Shown: positions 41,469 through 50,351, counted from the first letter of the stretch. The stretch is DNA of 64,000 bases from Massilia norwichensis (GCF_024753245.1 NZ_JANUGX010000002.1:124001-188000); one strand, 5' to 3'. Numbers and translations: made by a program. Notes: generated by a model not told the origin, from the sequence alone.

Positions 41469-42665
41469 TTACACGCGCTCGATGATACCCGCAGCGCCCA
41501 TGCCGGCGCCGACGCACATGGTGACCATGCCGTACTTCAGGCTGTTGCGGCGCAGGGCGTGCACCACGGTCGCGGCGCGGATCGCACCGGTCGCGCCCAG
41601 CGGGTGGCCCAGGGCGATCGCGCCGCCCATCGGGTTGACCTTGCTGGTGTCCAGGCCCAGGTCGCGGATCACGGCCAGCGCCTGTGCGGCGAAGGCTTCG
41701 TTCAGCTCGATCCAGTCCAGCTGGTCCTGGGTGATGCCGGCGGCTGCCAGCGCGGCCGGGATGGCGACCTTCGGGCCGATGCCCATGATCTCCGGCGGCA
41801 CGCCGCGCACGGCAAAGGAGCTGAACTTGGCCAGCGGGGTCAGGTTGTGCTCTTTCAGGATCTTCTCGCTGACGACGATCAGCGCACCGGCGCCGTCCGA
41901 CATCTGCGACGAGGTCGCGGCGGTGACGCTGCCCTTGGCGGCGAACACCGGCTTCAGCTTGGCCATGCCTTCCATGCTGGCGTCGGCGCGCGGGCCTTCG
42001 TCCAGGTCGACGGTGCGGCGCTTGATGTCGACTTCACCGGTGGCCAGGTTCGGCGTGCGGGTCACGATCTCGACCGGGGTGATCTCGTCCTTGAACAGGC
42101 CGGCCTGCTGGGCGGCGATGGCGCGGCGGTGCGATTCCAGGCCGAAGGCGTCCTGGTCTTCGCGCGACACCTTCCACTGCTGGGCAACCTTTTCCGCGGT
42201 CAGGCCCATGCCGTAGGCCAGGCCCACGTTCTCGTCCTTGAAGGTCTCCATGTTAATCGACGGGTGGTGGCCCATCATCGGCACCATCGACATCGATTCG
42301 ACGCCGCCGGCGATCATCACATCGGCTTCGCCGACGCGGATGCGGTCCGCGGCCATGGCCAGGGCGGTGATGCCCGAAGCGCAGTAGCGGTTGACGGTCA
42401 CGCCGCCGACGGTGTGCGGCAGGCCGGCCAGCACCACCGAGTTACGGGCGATGTTGAAGCCCTGCTCCGCTTCCGGGAACGAGCAGCCGACGATGGCGTC
42501 GACGATCAGGGCCGGGTCCAGGTTCGGCACGGCGGCCATGGCGCCCTTGATCGCGGCGACCAGCAGGTCGTCCGGACGGGTCTTGTTGAACATGCCGCGC
42601 GGCGCCTTGCCGATCGGGGTGCGGGTCGCTGCGACGATGTATGCGTCTTGAAGTTGTTTGCTCAT
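41469..42665 (-). CDS. Acetyl-CoA C-acyltransferase (3-ketoacyl-CoA thiolase)
   Basis: A 398-residue thiolase with the nucleophilic Cys in NRYCASGITALA (Cys about 95), GGVESMSMVPMM, NEAFAAQALAV, GGAIALGHPLGATGA (active His) and the proton-shuttle Cys in CVGAGMGAAG near the end. It cleaves 3-ketoacyl-CoA to acetyl-CoA and a shortened acyl-CoA. It follows the dehydrogenase/hydratase gene by 29 bp, forming the FadAB-like pair of the pathway. Length and motifs are normal for FadA/FadI-type enzymes. Confidence 0.92.
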   Translation of the reverse strand: MSKQLQDAYIVAATRTPIGKAPRGMFNKTRPDDLLVAAIKGAMAAVPNLDPALIVDAIVGCSFPEAEQGFNIARNSVVLAGLPHTVGGVTVNRYCASGITALAMAADRIRVGEADVMIAGGVESMSMVPMMGHHPSINMETFKDENVGLAYGMGLTAEKVAQQWKVSREDQDAFGLESHRRAIAAQQAGLFKDEITPVEIVTRTPNLATGEVDIKRRTVDLDEGPRADASMEGMAKLKPVFAAKGSVTAATSSQMSDGAGALIVVSEKILKEHNLTPLAKFSSFAVRGVPPEIMGIGPKVAIPAALAAAGITQDQLDWIELNEAFAAQALAVIRDLGLDTSKVNPMGGAIALGHPLGATGAIRAATVVHALRRNSLKYGMVTMCVGAGMGAAGIIERV

Positions 42666-42694
42666 GTCATGTGTCCTTAATGTCCGCGTCGCGA

Positions 42695-45091
42695 TCAGTT
42701 ACGAACCGGCTTACCGGTCTGCATCATGCCCATGATGCGTTCCTGGGTCTTCGGATTGTTCAGCAGCGAGACGAAGGCCTTGCGTTCCATGTCCAGCAGC
42801 CACTGCTCGGAAACGGTGCTGCCCTGATCGACGTCGCCGCCGCTCACGATCTCGGCGATGGTATCGCCCAGGTGGTAGTCATAGGCCGAGATGAAGCCGC
42901 CGTCGCGCATGTTGACCAGCTGGCCGCGGATGGTCGCCCAGCCGTAGCGGCCGGTGACCGGCACCGGACGGCGCGCCGGAGCGCGGTAGCCGGCGTCGAA
43001 CATCGAGCGCGCGGTGACCTTCGCCACGTGCAGCAGTTCGTACGGGTTGAAGACGATGACGTCGTCTTCCTTCAGGTAGCCCATGGCCTTCGCTTCGAGC
43101 GCCGACTTCGACACCTGCGCGGTGGCCGCGTTGGTGAAACCGGTCTTCAAGAATTGCAGGATGTCGTTGCCCTTGGCTTCATTGGCAGCGCGCAGCGCGG
43201 CTTCCTTCAGGCCGCCGCCGGCCGGCACCAGGCCGACGCCGACTTCGACCAGGCCGATGTAGGACTCGATCGAGGCCACGCGCTTCGATGCGTGCAGCGC
43301 CATCTCGCAGCCGCCGCCCAGGGCCAGGCCTGCGACAGCCGCCACCACCGGCACGTTCGAGTATTTCATGGCCATGAAGGTGTCTTGCAGGGCCTTGACG
43401 ATCGGGTCCATCGCTTTCGCGCCGCCGGCCATGAAGGCTGGCAGTGCCGATTGCAGGTCGGCGCCGGCCGAGAACGCACCGCCTTCGGCCGCATCGGTAT
43501 TCCAGATCACCAGGCCCTTGTAGCCCTTCTCTGCTTCGGCCAGGCCGCGCTGCAGGCCGGCGATCACGCCGTCGCCGATCACGTGCATCTTGGTCTTGAG
43601 CGAGATGACCAGCACTTCGTCGCCCGAGTGCCACAGGCGGACCGAGTCGTCCTCGAACACGGTGGTGCCGAAGGTCTTGGCGTCGGTGGTGGTGCTGCCC
43701 AGGACCGGCGCGCGGAACTGCTGGCGCTGGTAGACCGGCAGGTCGGACAGCGGCACGTAGGCGTTCTTGCTGACCGAGTACGAACCTTCGGCGGTGTGCA
43801 CGCCTTTTTCCGAGACCGGTGCGCTGAAGACCCAGCTCGGCAGCGGTGCGTTCGACAGCGACTTGCCGGCTTCGATGTCTTCCTTCACCCACTGGGCGAT
43901 GGTGTTCCAGCCGGCGGCCTGCCAGGTTTCGAACGGGCCGACGCTCCAGCCGAAGCCCCAGCGCATCGCGAAGTCGACGTCGCGCGCGTTGTCGGCGATC
44001 GACTCGAGGTGGAACGCGATGTAGTGGAAGGCGTCGCGGAAGATCGCCCACAGGAACTGCGCCTGCGGGTTGCTCGATTCACGCATGGCCTTGAATTTCT
44101 TGACCGGGTCTTTCTCTTTCAGGATGCGCGCGACGATGTCGGCAGCCTTGGCGCCGCTCGGCACGTATTCGCCGGTGGCGAAGTCCAGGCGCTGGATCTC
44201 CTTGCCGACCTTCTTGTAGAAGCCGGCGCCGGTCTTCTGGCCCAGCGCGCCCTTCTCGATCAGCTTGGACAGCACTTCAGGCGTCTTGTAGACGCTGAAG
44301 AACGGATCGTCCTGCAGGGTGTCCTGCATGGTCTTGATCACGTGGCCCATGGTGTCCAGGCCGACCACGTCCGCGGTGCGGAAGGTGCCCGACTTGGCGC
44401 GGCCCAGCTTGGCGCCGGTCAGGTCGTCGACCACGTCGACCGACAGACCGAACTGCTGCGCTTCGTGGATGGTGGCCAGCATGCCGAAGATACCGACGCG
44501 GTTGGCGATGAAGTTCGGGGTGTCTTTTGCACGCACCACGCCCTTGCCCAGGGTCGAGGTCAGGAAGGTCTCGAGCTGGTCCAGGATTTCCGGGCGGGTG
44601 CTGGTGGTCGGGATCAGTTCGACCAGGTGCATGTAGCGCGGCGGGTTGAAGAAGTGGACGCCGCAGAAGCGCGCCTTCAGTTCTTCGTCGAAGCCTTCGG
44701 CCAGCTTGTTGATCGACAGGCCCGAGGTGTTCGAAGCGAAGATCGCGTTCGGGGCGATGTGCGGCGCGACCTTCTTATACAGGTCGTGCTTCCAGTCCAT
44801 GCGCTCGGCGATGGCTTCGATGATCAGGTCGCAGCCGGCCAGCACCTCGAGGTTGTCCTCGTAGTTGGCGACTTCGATCAGCGCCGCGTCTTCCTTGTTG
44901 CCCAGCGGGGCCGGCGACAGCTTCTTCAGGTTCTCGATGGCCTTCAGGACGATGCCGTTCTTGTTGCCCTCTTTGGCGGGCAGGTCGAACAGCACGACCG
45001 GGACCTTGGCGTTGACGCAGTGCGCGGCAATCTGCGCGCCCATCACGCCGGCGCCCAGCACGGCGACTTTCTTGACGATGAAATTGGTCAT
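42695..45091 (-). CDS. 3-hydroxyacyl-CoA dehydrogenase/enoyl-CoA hydratase, dehydrogenase domain first
   Basis: A 798-residue two-domain enzyme. The dehydrogenase comes first: NAD motif VAVLGAGVMGAQIAAHC (about 9-25), IFASNTSGLSINKLA, GVHFFNPPRYMHLVELIPT, KDTPNFIANRVGIF. A crotonase domain follows (about 520-720: GAFSAGADLQ, VPVVAAVAGLALGGGCEMAL, VEVGVGLVPAGGGLKE with catalytic Glu-like positions). This order is opposite to E. coli FadB and like Bacillus FadN. It performs hydration and oxidation of enoyl-CoA. Part of the beta-oxidation cluster, upstream of thiolase. Confidence 0.92.
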   Translation of the reverse strand: MTNFIVKKVAVLGAGVMGAQIAAHCVNAKVPVVLFDLPAKEGNKNGIVLKAIENLKKLSPAPLGNKEDAALIEVANYEDNLEVLAGCDLIIEAIAERMDWKHDLYKKVAPHIAPNAIFASNTSGLSINKLAEGFDEELKARFCGVHFFNPPRYMHLVELIPTTSTRPEILDQLETFLTSTLGKGVVRAKDTPNFIANRVGIFGMLATIHEAQQFGLSVDVVDDLTGAKLGRAKSGTFRTADVVGLDTMGHVIKTMQDTLQDDPFFSVYKTPEVLSKLIEKGALGQKTGAGFYKKVGKEIQRLDFATGEYVPSGAKAADIVARILKEKDPVKKFKAMRESSNPQAQFLWAIFRDAFHYIAFHLESIADNARDVDFAMRWGFGWSVGPFETWQAAGWNTIAQWVKEDIEAGKSLSNAPLPSWVFSAPVSEKGVHTAEGSYSVSKNAYVPLSDLPVYQRQQFRAPVLGSTTTDAKTFGTTVFEDDSVRLWHSGDEVLVISLKTKMHVIGDGVIAGLQRGLAEAEKGYKGLVIWNTDAAEGGAFSAGADLQSALPAFMAGGAKAMDPIVKALQDTFMAMKYSNVPVVAAVAGLALGGGCEMALHASKRVASIESYIGLVEVGVGLVPAGGGLKEAALRAANEAKGNDILQFLKTGFTNAATAQVSKSALEAKAMGYLKEDDVIVFNPYELLHVAKVTARSMFDAGYRAPARRPVPVTGRYGWATIRGQLVNMRDGGFISAYDYHLGDTIAEIVSGGDVDQGSTVSEQWLLDMERKAFVSLLNNPKTQERIMGMMQTGKPVRN

Positions 45092-45110
45092 CTCTCGTAA
45101 TCCTTAGTTA

Positions 45111-45196
45111 TCGTCGTCCCCGCGAAGGCGGGGACCCAAGCTTGCATGCGCTGAGGCTGCACTGAACTTGGATCCCCGCCTGCGCGGGGATGACGG
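45111..45196. repeat. Paired REP-like element (BIME-like)
   Basis: CGTCGTCCCCGCGAAGGCGG then GGACCCAAG on the left and CTTGGATCCCCGCCTGCGCG then GGGATGACGG on the right are inverted copies, each able to form its own hairpin. The linker holds TGCATGCGCT. It fills most of the gap between the two oxidation genes. The same two-part structure with the same TGCATGCGCT linker occurs at 61431-61521. Confidence 0.75.
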
Positions 45197-45238
45197 GTCT
45201 ATGTAGCGGGTGTACGCGTTCGTACGTGATGGTCTTGC

Positions 45239-47029
45239 TTAGAACAGATCTGCGTCCAGCGCCAGCAGGTTCGATGCGCCCGAACGTGCCTGGCGGATCA
45301 GCATCGCGGTTTCCGGATACAGGCGGCCGAAGTAGAAGCGTGCGGTGTGCAGCTTGGCTTCGTAGAACTTGTCGCCCGAATCCTTCTTCTCCAGCGCGAT
45401 CTTCGCCATCTGCGCGAAGAAGTAGCTGAACACCAGGTGGCCGACCACGCGCAGGTAAGGCACGGCGGCGGCGCCGACTTCGTCCTGGTTGGTGAAGGCC
45501 TTCATGCCGATTTCCATGGTCAGCTTGGTGACCTTCTCGCCCAGCTCGCCCAGCGGGGTCACGAACTCGGACAGGTTCTCGTCCAGGCCGTTCTCTTCGA
45601 CGAAGGCTTTGATCTTTTCGCCGAAGGCACGCAGCTTGGCGCCGTTGTCCATCAGGATCTTACGGCCCAGCAGGTCCAGCGACTGCACGGTGTTGGTGCC
45701 TTCGTAGATCATGTTGATGCGGGCGTCGCGCACGTACTGCTCCATGCCCCACTCGCTGATGTAGCCGTGGCCGCCGTACACCTGCATCGCTTCCGAGGTC
45801 GCGATCCAGCCGTTGTCGGTGATGAAGGCCTTGACGATCGGGGTCAGCAGCGCGACTTCGCCGGCGGCTTCCTTGCGCACGTCTTCGTCCGGGTGGTTCA
45901 GTTCGCGGTCGATCTGCAGCGCGACGTAGGAGGTCAGCGCGCGCGCGCCTTCGGCATAGGCCTTGGCGGTCAGCAGCATGCGGCGCACGTCCGGGTGCAC
46001 GATGATCGGGTCGGCCGGCTTGTCCGGTGCCTTCGGGCCCGACAGGCTACGCATCTGGATGCGGTCTTTCGCATACACCAGCGCGTTCTGGTAGGCGACT
46101 TCGGTCAGGCCCAGCGACTGCATGCCGACGCCCAGGCGGGCGGCGTTCATGAACACGAACATCGCGTTCAGGCCTTTGTGCGGCTGGCCGATCAGGGTGC
46201 CGACCGCGCCGTCCAGGTTCATCTGGCAGGTGGCGTTGCCGTGGATGCCCATCTTTTCTTCGATGGCGCCGCAGAAGATCGGGTTGCGCTCGCCGATCGA
46301 ACCATCGGCGTTCGGCAGGAACTTCGGCACCAGGAACAGCGAGATGCCCTTCGAGCCTTCCGGTGCGTCCGGCAGGCGCGCCAGCACCAGGTGGACGATG
46401 TTTTCGGCGACGTCATGCTCGCCGGCCGAGATGAAGATCTTCGAGCCGGTGATCTTGTAGGTGCCGTCGGCTTGCGGCTCGGCCTTCGAGCGCAGCAGGC
46501 CCAGGTCGGTACCGCAGTGGGCTTCGGTCAGGCACATGGTGCCGGTCCATTCGCCCGAGACCAGCTTCGGCAGGTAGAACTTCTTCTGCTCTTCGGTGCC
46601 GTGTTCCTTCAGGCACTCGTAGGCGCCGTGCGACAGGCCCGGGTACATGGTCCAGGCCTGGTTGGCCGAGTTCAGCATCTCGTAGAAGGAGTTGTTCAGC
46701 GAGACCGGCAGGCCCTGGCCGCCGTATTCCGGATCGCAGGCCAGCGCAGCCCAGCCGCCTTCCACGTACTGCTTGTAGGCTTCCTTGAAGCCCTTCGGCG
46801 TGGTGACGGTCTTGGTGGCGGCGTCGAAATGGCAGCCTTCGCGGTCGCCGGAGTGGTTCAGCGGGAACAGCACTTCCTGCGTGAATTTCGCGCCTTCTTC
46901 GAGCACCTGGTTGATGATGTCGGCGTCGATTTCCTGGTAAGCCGGCAGGTTCTTGAATTCCTCGGTGACGTTCAGGAACTCATGCAGAACGAACTGCATA
47001 TCCCGGATTGGCGCGACGTACTGACCCAT
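45239..47029 (-). CDS. Acyl-CoA dehydrogenase (FadE-like, long form)
   Basis: A 596-residue flavoprotein. Beyond the usual ~380-residue fold it has an N-terminal extension (MGQYVAPIRDMQFVLHEFLN) and a C-terminal acyl-CoA-dehydrogenase domain, as in the ~600-residue dehydrogenases common in Proteobacteria. Motifs: MCLTEAHCGTDLGLLRSKA (FAD binding), ITGSKIFISAGEHD, GIHGNATCQMNLDGA, QVYGGHGYISEWGMEQYVRD with the catalytic base region, and YEGTNTVQSLDLLGRK. It catalyses the first oxidation of fatty acyl-CoA, passing electrons to ETF. It heads the oxidation genes after the TetR gene 32 bp upstream. Confidence 0.92.
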   Translation of the reverse strand: MGQYVAPIRDMQFVLHEFLNVTEEFKNLPAYQEIDADIINQVLEEGAKFTQEVLFPLNHSGDREGCHFDAATKTVTTPKGFKEAYKQYVEGGWAALACDPEYGGQGLPVSLNNSFYEMLNSANQAWTMYPGLSHGAYECLKEHGTEEQKKFYLPKLVSGEWTGTMCLTEAHCGTDLGLLRSKAEPQADGTYKITGSKIFISAGEHDVAENIVHLVLARLPDAPEGSKGISLFLVPKFLPNADGSIGERNPIFCGAIEEKMGIHGNATCQMNLDGAVGTLIGQPHKGLNAMFVFMNAARLGVGMQSLGLTEVAYQNALVYAKDRIQMRSLSGPKAPDKPADPIIVHPDVRRMLLTAKAYAEGARALTSYVALQIDRELNHPDEDVRKEAAGEVALLTPIVKAFITDNGWIATSEAMQVYGGHGYISEWGMEQYVRDARINMIYEGTNTVQSLDLLGRKILMDNGAKLRAFGEKIKAFVEENGLDENLSEFVTPLGELGEKVTKLTMEIGMKAFTNQDEVGAAAVPYLRVVGHLVFSYFFAQMAKIALEKKDSGDKFYEAKLHTARFYFGRLYPETAMLIRQARSGASNLLALDADLF

Positions 47030-47061
47030 GTTGATCTCCTGACGAAGGTAAAGATGATTGG

Positions 47062-47664
47062 TTATTTAGTGGGATTACGGTAATTCTCGATCAGGCGCGC
47101 GAAGCCGCGGTTTGCGCGGTCGACGGCGCCGGGGATGCGCAGGAAACGGGCATCGTGGTGCACGGCCAGGACCAGGCCGTACATCTCGTACACCAGCTGC
47201 TGCGGGTCGGTATCCGCCTTCAGGTCGCCGCAATCGACGGCCTGCTGGGCGCAGCGCACCAGGGCGCCCTGCCACACCCGCACCATGCCGACCAGCTCAT
47301 CGCGGATCGGGCCAGGGCGATCGTCGTACTCGACGGCGCCGCTGATATAGATGCAGCCGGAGGCGATCTCGACCGAGACGCGCCTGAGCCAGTGGTTGAA
47401 CATGGCTTCCAGGCGCGGCAGGCCGCGTGCTTCTTTGACGCTGGGGAAAAAAACTTCCTGCTCGAAGCGCTGGTGATATAGTTTCAGCACTTCGATCTGC
47501 AAGTCTTCGCGCGAACCGAAATGCGCGAACACGCCCGACTTGCTCATGTTCATGCGGTCGGCCAGCAGGCCGATCGTCAGGCCCTCGAGACCGTCACGGC
47601 TGGCGAGCTCGAGCGCAACGTCGAGAATCGCTGCACGCGTCATCTCGCCCTTGCGCATGACCAT
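47062..47664 (-). CDS. TetR-family regulator of the beta-oxidation cluster
   Basis: About 200 residues. The N-terminal helix-turn-helix region is typical: MTRAAILDVALELASRDGLE, GLTIGLLADRMNMSKSGVFA, HFGSREDLQIEVL. The C-terminal domain (YISGAVEYDDRPGPIRDELV and the rest) is helical and would bind the effector. It lies 32 bp upstream of the acyl-CoA dehydrogenase gene in the same direction, so it probably represses itself and the cluster with acyl-CoA as effector, as PsrA/FadR-type TetR proteins do. The start is 47664 or 47658; neither has a clear ribosome site. A longer frame to 47823 is spurious. Confidence 0.85.
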   Translation of the reverse strand: MVMRKGEMTRAAILDVALELASRDGLEGLTIGLLADRMNMSKSGVFAHFGSREDLQIEVLKLYHQRFEQEVFFPSVKEARGLPRLEAMFNHWLRRVSVEIASGCIYISGAVEYDDRPGPIRDELVGMVRVWQGALVRCAQQAVDCGDLKADTDPQQLVYEMYGLVLAVHHDARFLRIPGAVDRANRGFARLIENYRNPTK

Positions 47665-47725
47665 GGATTTGGCTGAAGTGTTAATACGAGACCCCCGTTT
47701 GAAGCGAGAAAAAATCCGAACGCTC

Positions 47726-47768
47726 GTACTATTATCTACCAGCCTGGAAATGTCAAACGGGAAGTTTA
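47726..47768 (-). promoter_or_regulatory. Candidate promoter/operator of the TetR-beta-oxidation cluster
   Basis: On the minus strand TTGACA (47756-47751) stands 16 bp before TAATAG. CAAAC and GTTTA (47754-47758 and 47764-47768) form a half-palindrome over the -35, near the CAAAC-N4-GTTTG type described for PsrA-like regulators but with a 5-bp spacer. Both calls are weak and are based on position plus pattern only. Confidence 0.35.
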
Positions 47769-47782
47769 GAGTTGGCGTTCTA

Positions 47783-47868
47783 GTAGGGTGGGCACTCCGT
47801 GCCCACGCGTAACGCTCGAACAATTAACAACCTACATGCCTACATGGGCACAGTGTGCCCACCCTACG
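47783..47868. repeat. Paired GTAGGGTGGGCAC palindromic repeat
   Basis: GTAGGGTGGGCACTCCGTGC then CCACG forms one hairpin and TGGGCACAGTGTGCCCACCC then TACGA the inverted partner, separated by a 33-bp linker rich in A/T (CTCGAACAATTAACAACCTA). It fills the gap between the TetR gene upstream region and the convergent end of the Hsp15-like gene. Same family as 16996-17068 and 41437-41462. Confidence 0.7.
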
Positions 47869-48250
47869 ATTCACCGGCACGGGTAATCGCCCGGCGGTCG
47901 CGCTTGGTGGGCCGGCCCTTGATCGTGCTGCCGGGCTCCGGGAACAGGCGGCGCGCTTCCTGGTCGTTCGCGCGTTTCTGGATGCTGACTTCGGTTTCGC
48001 GGTAGAGCGCCTGGGCGACCGGCGCCGGACCGCGCGTGCCGGACAGGCCCAGCACGATCACTTCCCAACGGGTCGAGCCGTTGTCGATGAGGATCTTGTC
48101 GCCCACCTTCACCGAGCGCGCCGGCTTGACGTTCTCGGCATTGATCTTGATGCGCCCGCGATCGACCGCTTCCGCCGCCAGCGAGCGCGTCTTGAAGAAG
48201 CGCGCCGCCCATAGCCATTTGTCGATCCGTACGTTGTCGTTTTCGCTCAT
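47864..48250 (-). CDS. hslR: Hsp15-like RNA-binding S4-domain protein
   Basis: A 128-residue protein with an S4 domain at 7-65: VRIDKWLWAARFFKTRSLAA, DRGRIKINAENVKPARSVKV, GDKILI. The C-terminal tail is basic (RRLFPEPGSTIKGRPTKRDR). Hsp15 binds free 50S subunits carrying a nascent chain and helps recycle them after heat stress. Length and layout match HslR of E. coli. The clsB-like gene lies 18 bp upstream in the same direction, so these may be co-transcribed. Confidence 0.88.
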   Translation of the reverse strand: MSENDNVRIDKWLWAARFFKTRSLAAEAVDRGRIKINAENVKPARSVKVGDKILIDNGSTRWEVIVLGLSGTRGPAPVAQALYRETEVSIQKRANDQEARRLFPEPGSTIKGRPTKRDRRAITRAGES

Positions 48251-48268
48251 AAATTAATCTATTTCTAC

Positions 48269-49429
48269 TCAGGCATAGCCGATCGTAAAGATCCGCATCG
48301 TCAGTTTATACAAAAGATAGGCCATTTCGTGCCCGGTGCGGCGCACCCAACTGAGTTGCTTGAGATCATCCATGCCTACCGGCACACCATCGGCGATGCC
48401 GCGCTCGATCTGCTGCGCCATGCTGGCGGCAAATCCGACGTCGTTGACCACCACGTTCGCTTCCTGGTTTACGAACAGCGACAGCGCATCGCAATTGCTG
48501 GAGCCGACCGTGGCCCAGTCGTGGTCGACCACCGCCACCTTGGCATGCAGCTGGGTCTTGCGGTATTCGACGATGCGCACGCCGGCCGCCAGCAGTTGCG
48601 GGTAGAAGGAATTCGCGACCGCATCCTGCATGCGGAATTCGCCGACGCCGATCAGGAGGCAGACGTCGACCCCACGCCGCGCCGCCTGCGCCAGCGCCTG
48701 GCGGAACTTCAGCCCCGGCGCAAAGTAAGGCGTGGCCATCAGCACGCGCTTGCGCGCGCGGCCGATCGCCTGCAGGTAGGCGCGCTGGATGGTGCGGCGG
48801 TTGCGCAGGTTGTCGCGCACCACGAAGCCGGCACGCATCGGATGCTCGCCCAGCCCCGGCGCCTGCTTGCGCGTTTCGCGGAACAGGTTCACGCGGTGGG
48901 CCAGGTTCAGGTGGCCGACGCGGGTCCATTGGGCCTGCGCCTCGCGGTGGATGCGCTCGACCAGCGGCCCGCGCACGCGCACCGCGAAATCCCAGCGCGG
49001 CGCCGGCAGCCTGGCATACGGCGCATAGTCGTGGTGCCAGTCGTCGTTGGTGTTGATGCCGCCGACGAAAGCCGTCTCGCCATCGACCACGCAAATCTTG
49101 CGGTGGCTGCGCGCCACGCCGCGCCGGAACCAGGGATTGAACCTGCGGCAATGCACGCAGGCCTGGGTGAACTCCTCGCGCAGCCGGTTGGCGATGCGGT
49201 GGCCGGTGCCGAACCAGTCGATCAGCACGCGCACCTTGACGTCGCGCTTGGCGGCGCGCTTCAGGGCCTCGGTCACGGCGCGCGCGGTCTCGTCCTCGGC
49301 ATAGATATAGGTTTCGTACAGAATCTCGTGCTCGGCCGCGTCGATGGCCGCCAATAGTTCCTTGAAATAGCTGCCACCGCTTTCGAGCAGCTTGACGTCG
49401 TTGTTGGCGACGTAGGGAACCGAACGCAT
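48269..49429 (-). CDS. clsB: Cardiolipin synthase ClsB (phospholipase D family)
   Basis: A 386-residue protein with two HKD motifs: HRKICVVDGETAFVGGINTN and HAKVAVVDHDWATVGSSNCD. It also has ILYETYIYAEDETARAVTEA near the N-terminus and ANVVVNDVGFAASM near the C-terminus. This matches ClsB (YbhO) of E. coli, which makes cardiolipin from phosphatidylglycerol at the inner membrane. It lies 6 bp after an endonuclease/exonuclease/phosphatase gene, as ybhO follows ybhP in E. coli. Length is normal. Confidence 0.9.
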   Translation of the reverse strand: MRSVPYVANNDVKLLESGGSYFKELLAAIDAAEHEILYETYIYAEDETARAVTEALKRAAKRDVKVRVLIDWFGTGHRIANRLREEFTQACVHCRRFNPWFRRGVARSHRKICVVDGETAFVGGINTNDDWHHDYAPYARLPAPRWDFAVRVRGPLVERIHREAQAQWTRVGHLNLAHRVNLFRETRKQAPGLGEHPMRAGFVVRDNLRNRRTIQRAYLQAIGRARKRVLMATPYFAPGLKFRQALAQAARRGVDVCLLIGVGEFRMQDAVANSFYPQLLAAGVRIVEYRKTQLHAKVAVVDHDWATVGSSNCDALSLFVNQEANVVVNDVGFAASMAQQIERGIADGVPVGMDDLKQLSWVRRTGHEMAYLLYKLTMRIFTIGYA

Positions 49430-49435
49430 GGGCGG

Positions 49436-50254
49436 TCAGGCCAGCTGCAGGTTGGCGACGATGGGCGCGTGGTCCGACAGGCGCGCCCATTGCGGCCCGT
49501 GCAGGACTTCCGCGTGGTCGACCTTGAAACCGCGCACGTAGATGCGGTCGAGACGGAACCAGGGCATGGCGGCCGGGAAGGTCCGGGCCGGTACCAGGCG
49601 CCGCTCGCGGCCGGCCATGGTGCGCACCAGGTCGCCGATCTTCGAGGAGTCCCGCTCCAGTTCGTCGAACACCTCGACCACGCCGAGCTTGAGGCGCAGG
49701 CAGTCGCTCAGGGTGTTGCGCCAATCGTTGAAGTCGCCGGCGATGATCACCGGCTCGCCGTTCGGCGCCGACTCGTTCACCGCGCTGATCAGGGCATCGG
49801 TCTGGCGCCGGCGGCTGCCTTCGAACAGGCCTAGGTGGACCACGTAGCAGTGGACCTGGCCGCCTGGCGTGTCGAGCACGCAGTGCAGGATGCCGCGCTG
49901 CTCGTAGGCATGGTCGGAGACGTCGTGGTTGTGCTGGTTGGCGATCGGGTAGCAGGACAGCAGGGCATTGCCATGGTGGCCGTGATCGTAGACCGCGTTC
50001 ATGCCGTAGGCGGCGTGCAGCGATTCGCCGGCAAAGAATTCGTGCTGGGCCTTCTCGGGCCAGTGGTGATGGGGACTGCGCACCTTCTCGCCGTAGCGGG
50101 CCTGATAGCGGTCATGACGGCCCTGCACTTCCTGCAGGAACACGACATTGGCATCGAACATACCGATGGCCTTCTTCAGCGCCAGCACACGCGGGGTGCT
50201 GCGGAAGGACGAGACGCCTTTATGGATGTTGTAGGTCGCAACACGAATTTTCAT
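49436..50254 (-). CDS. Endonuclease/exonuclease/phosphatase family protein (YbhP-like)
   Basis: A 272-residue protein with the EEP fold: IRVATYNIHKGVSSF, VVFLQEVQGRHDRY, VVHLGLFEGSRRRQ, PVIIAGDFNDWRNTL, WFRLDRIYVRGFKV and LSDHAPIVANLQL. The Asn, Glu, Asp-x-Asn and Asp-His residues of the metal-dependent active site are all present. Its position 6 bp upstream of clsB matches ybhP-ybhO, so a phospholipid-related substrate is possible, but DNA or other phosphoesters are not excluded. Confidence 0.87.
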   Translation of the reverse strand: MKIRVATYNIHKGVSSFRSTPRVLALKKAIGMFDANVVFLQEVQGRHDRYQARYGEKVRSPHHHWPEKAQHEFFAGESLHAAYGMNAVYDHGHHGNALLSCYPIANQHNHDVSDHAYEQRGILHCVLDTPGGQVHCYVVHLGLFEGSRRRQTDALISAVNESAPNGEPVIIAGDFNDWRNTLSDCLRLKLGVVEVFDELERDSSKIGDLVRTMAGRERRLVPARTFPAAMPWFRLDRIYVRGFKVDHAEVLHGPQWARLSDHAPIVANLQLA

Positions 50255-50316
50255 GGGAACATTTTAACCCCATCATTCGTGTTCTTCCGTTAAGCGCACC
50301 AATCGTGCGGGGAGAT

Positions 50317-50344
50317 GCCATTCCCGGTCGTGTCCGGGAATGGC
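50317..50344. terminator. Strong 11-bp hairpin after the DUF2442 gene
   Basis: GCCATTCCCGG and CCGGGAATGGC are exact inverted repeats around TCGTGT. It lies 8 bp past the DUF2442 stop (50352, minus strand) but is followed by no T run, so it could be a Rho-assisted terminator, an RNA-stabilising stem or another REP-like unit. Confidence 0.4.
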
Positions 50345-50351
50345 TGCGGGA

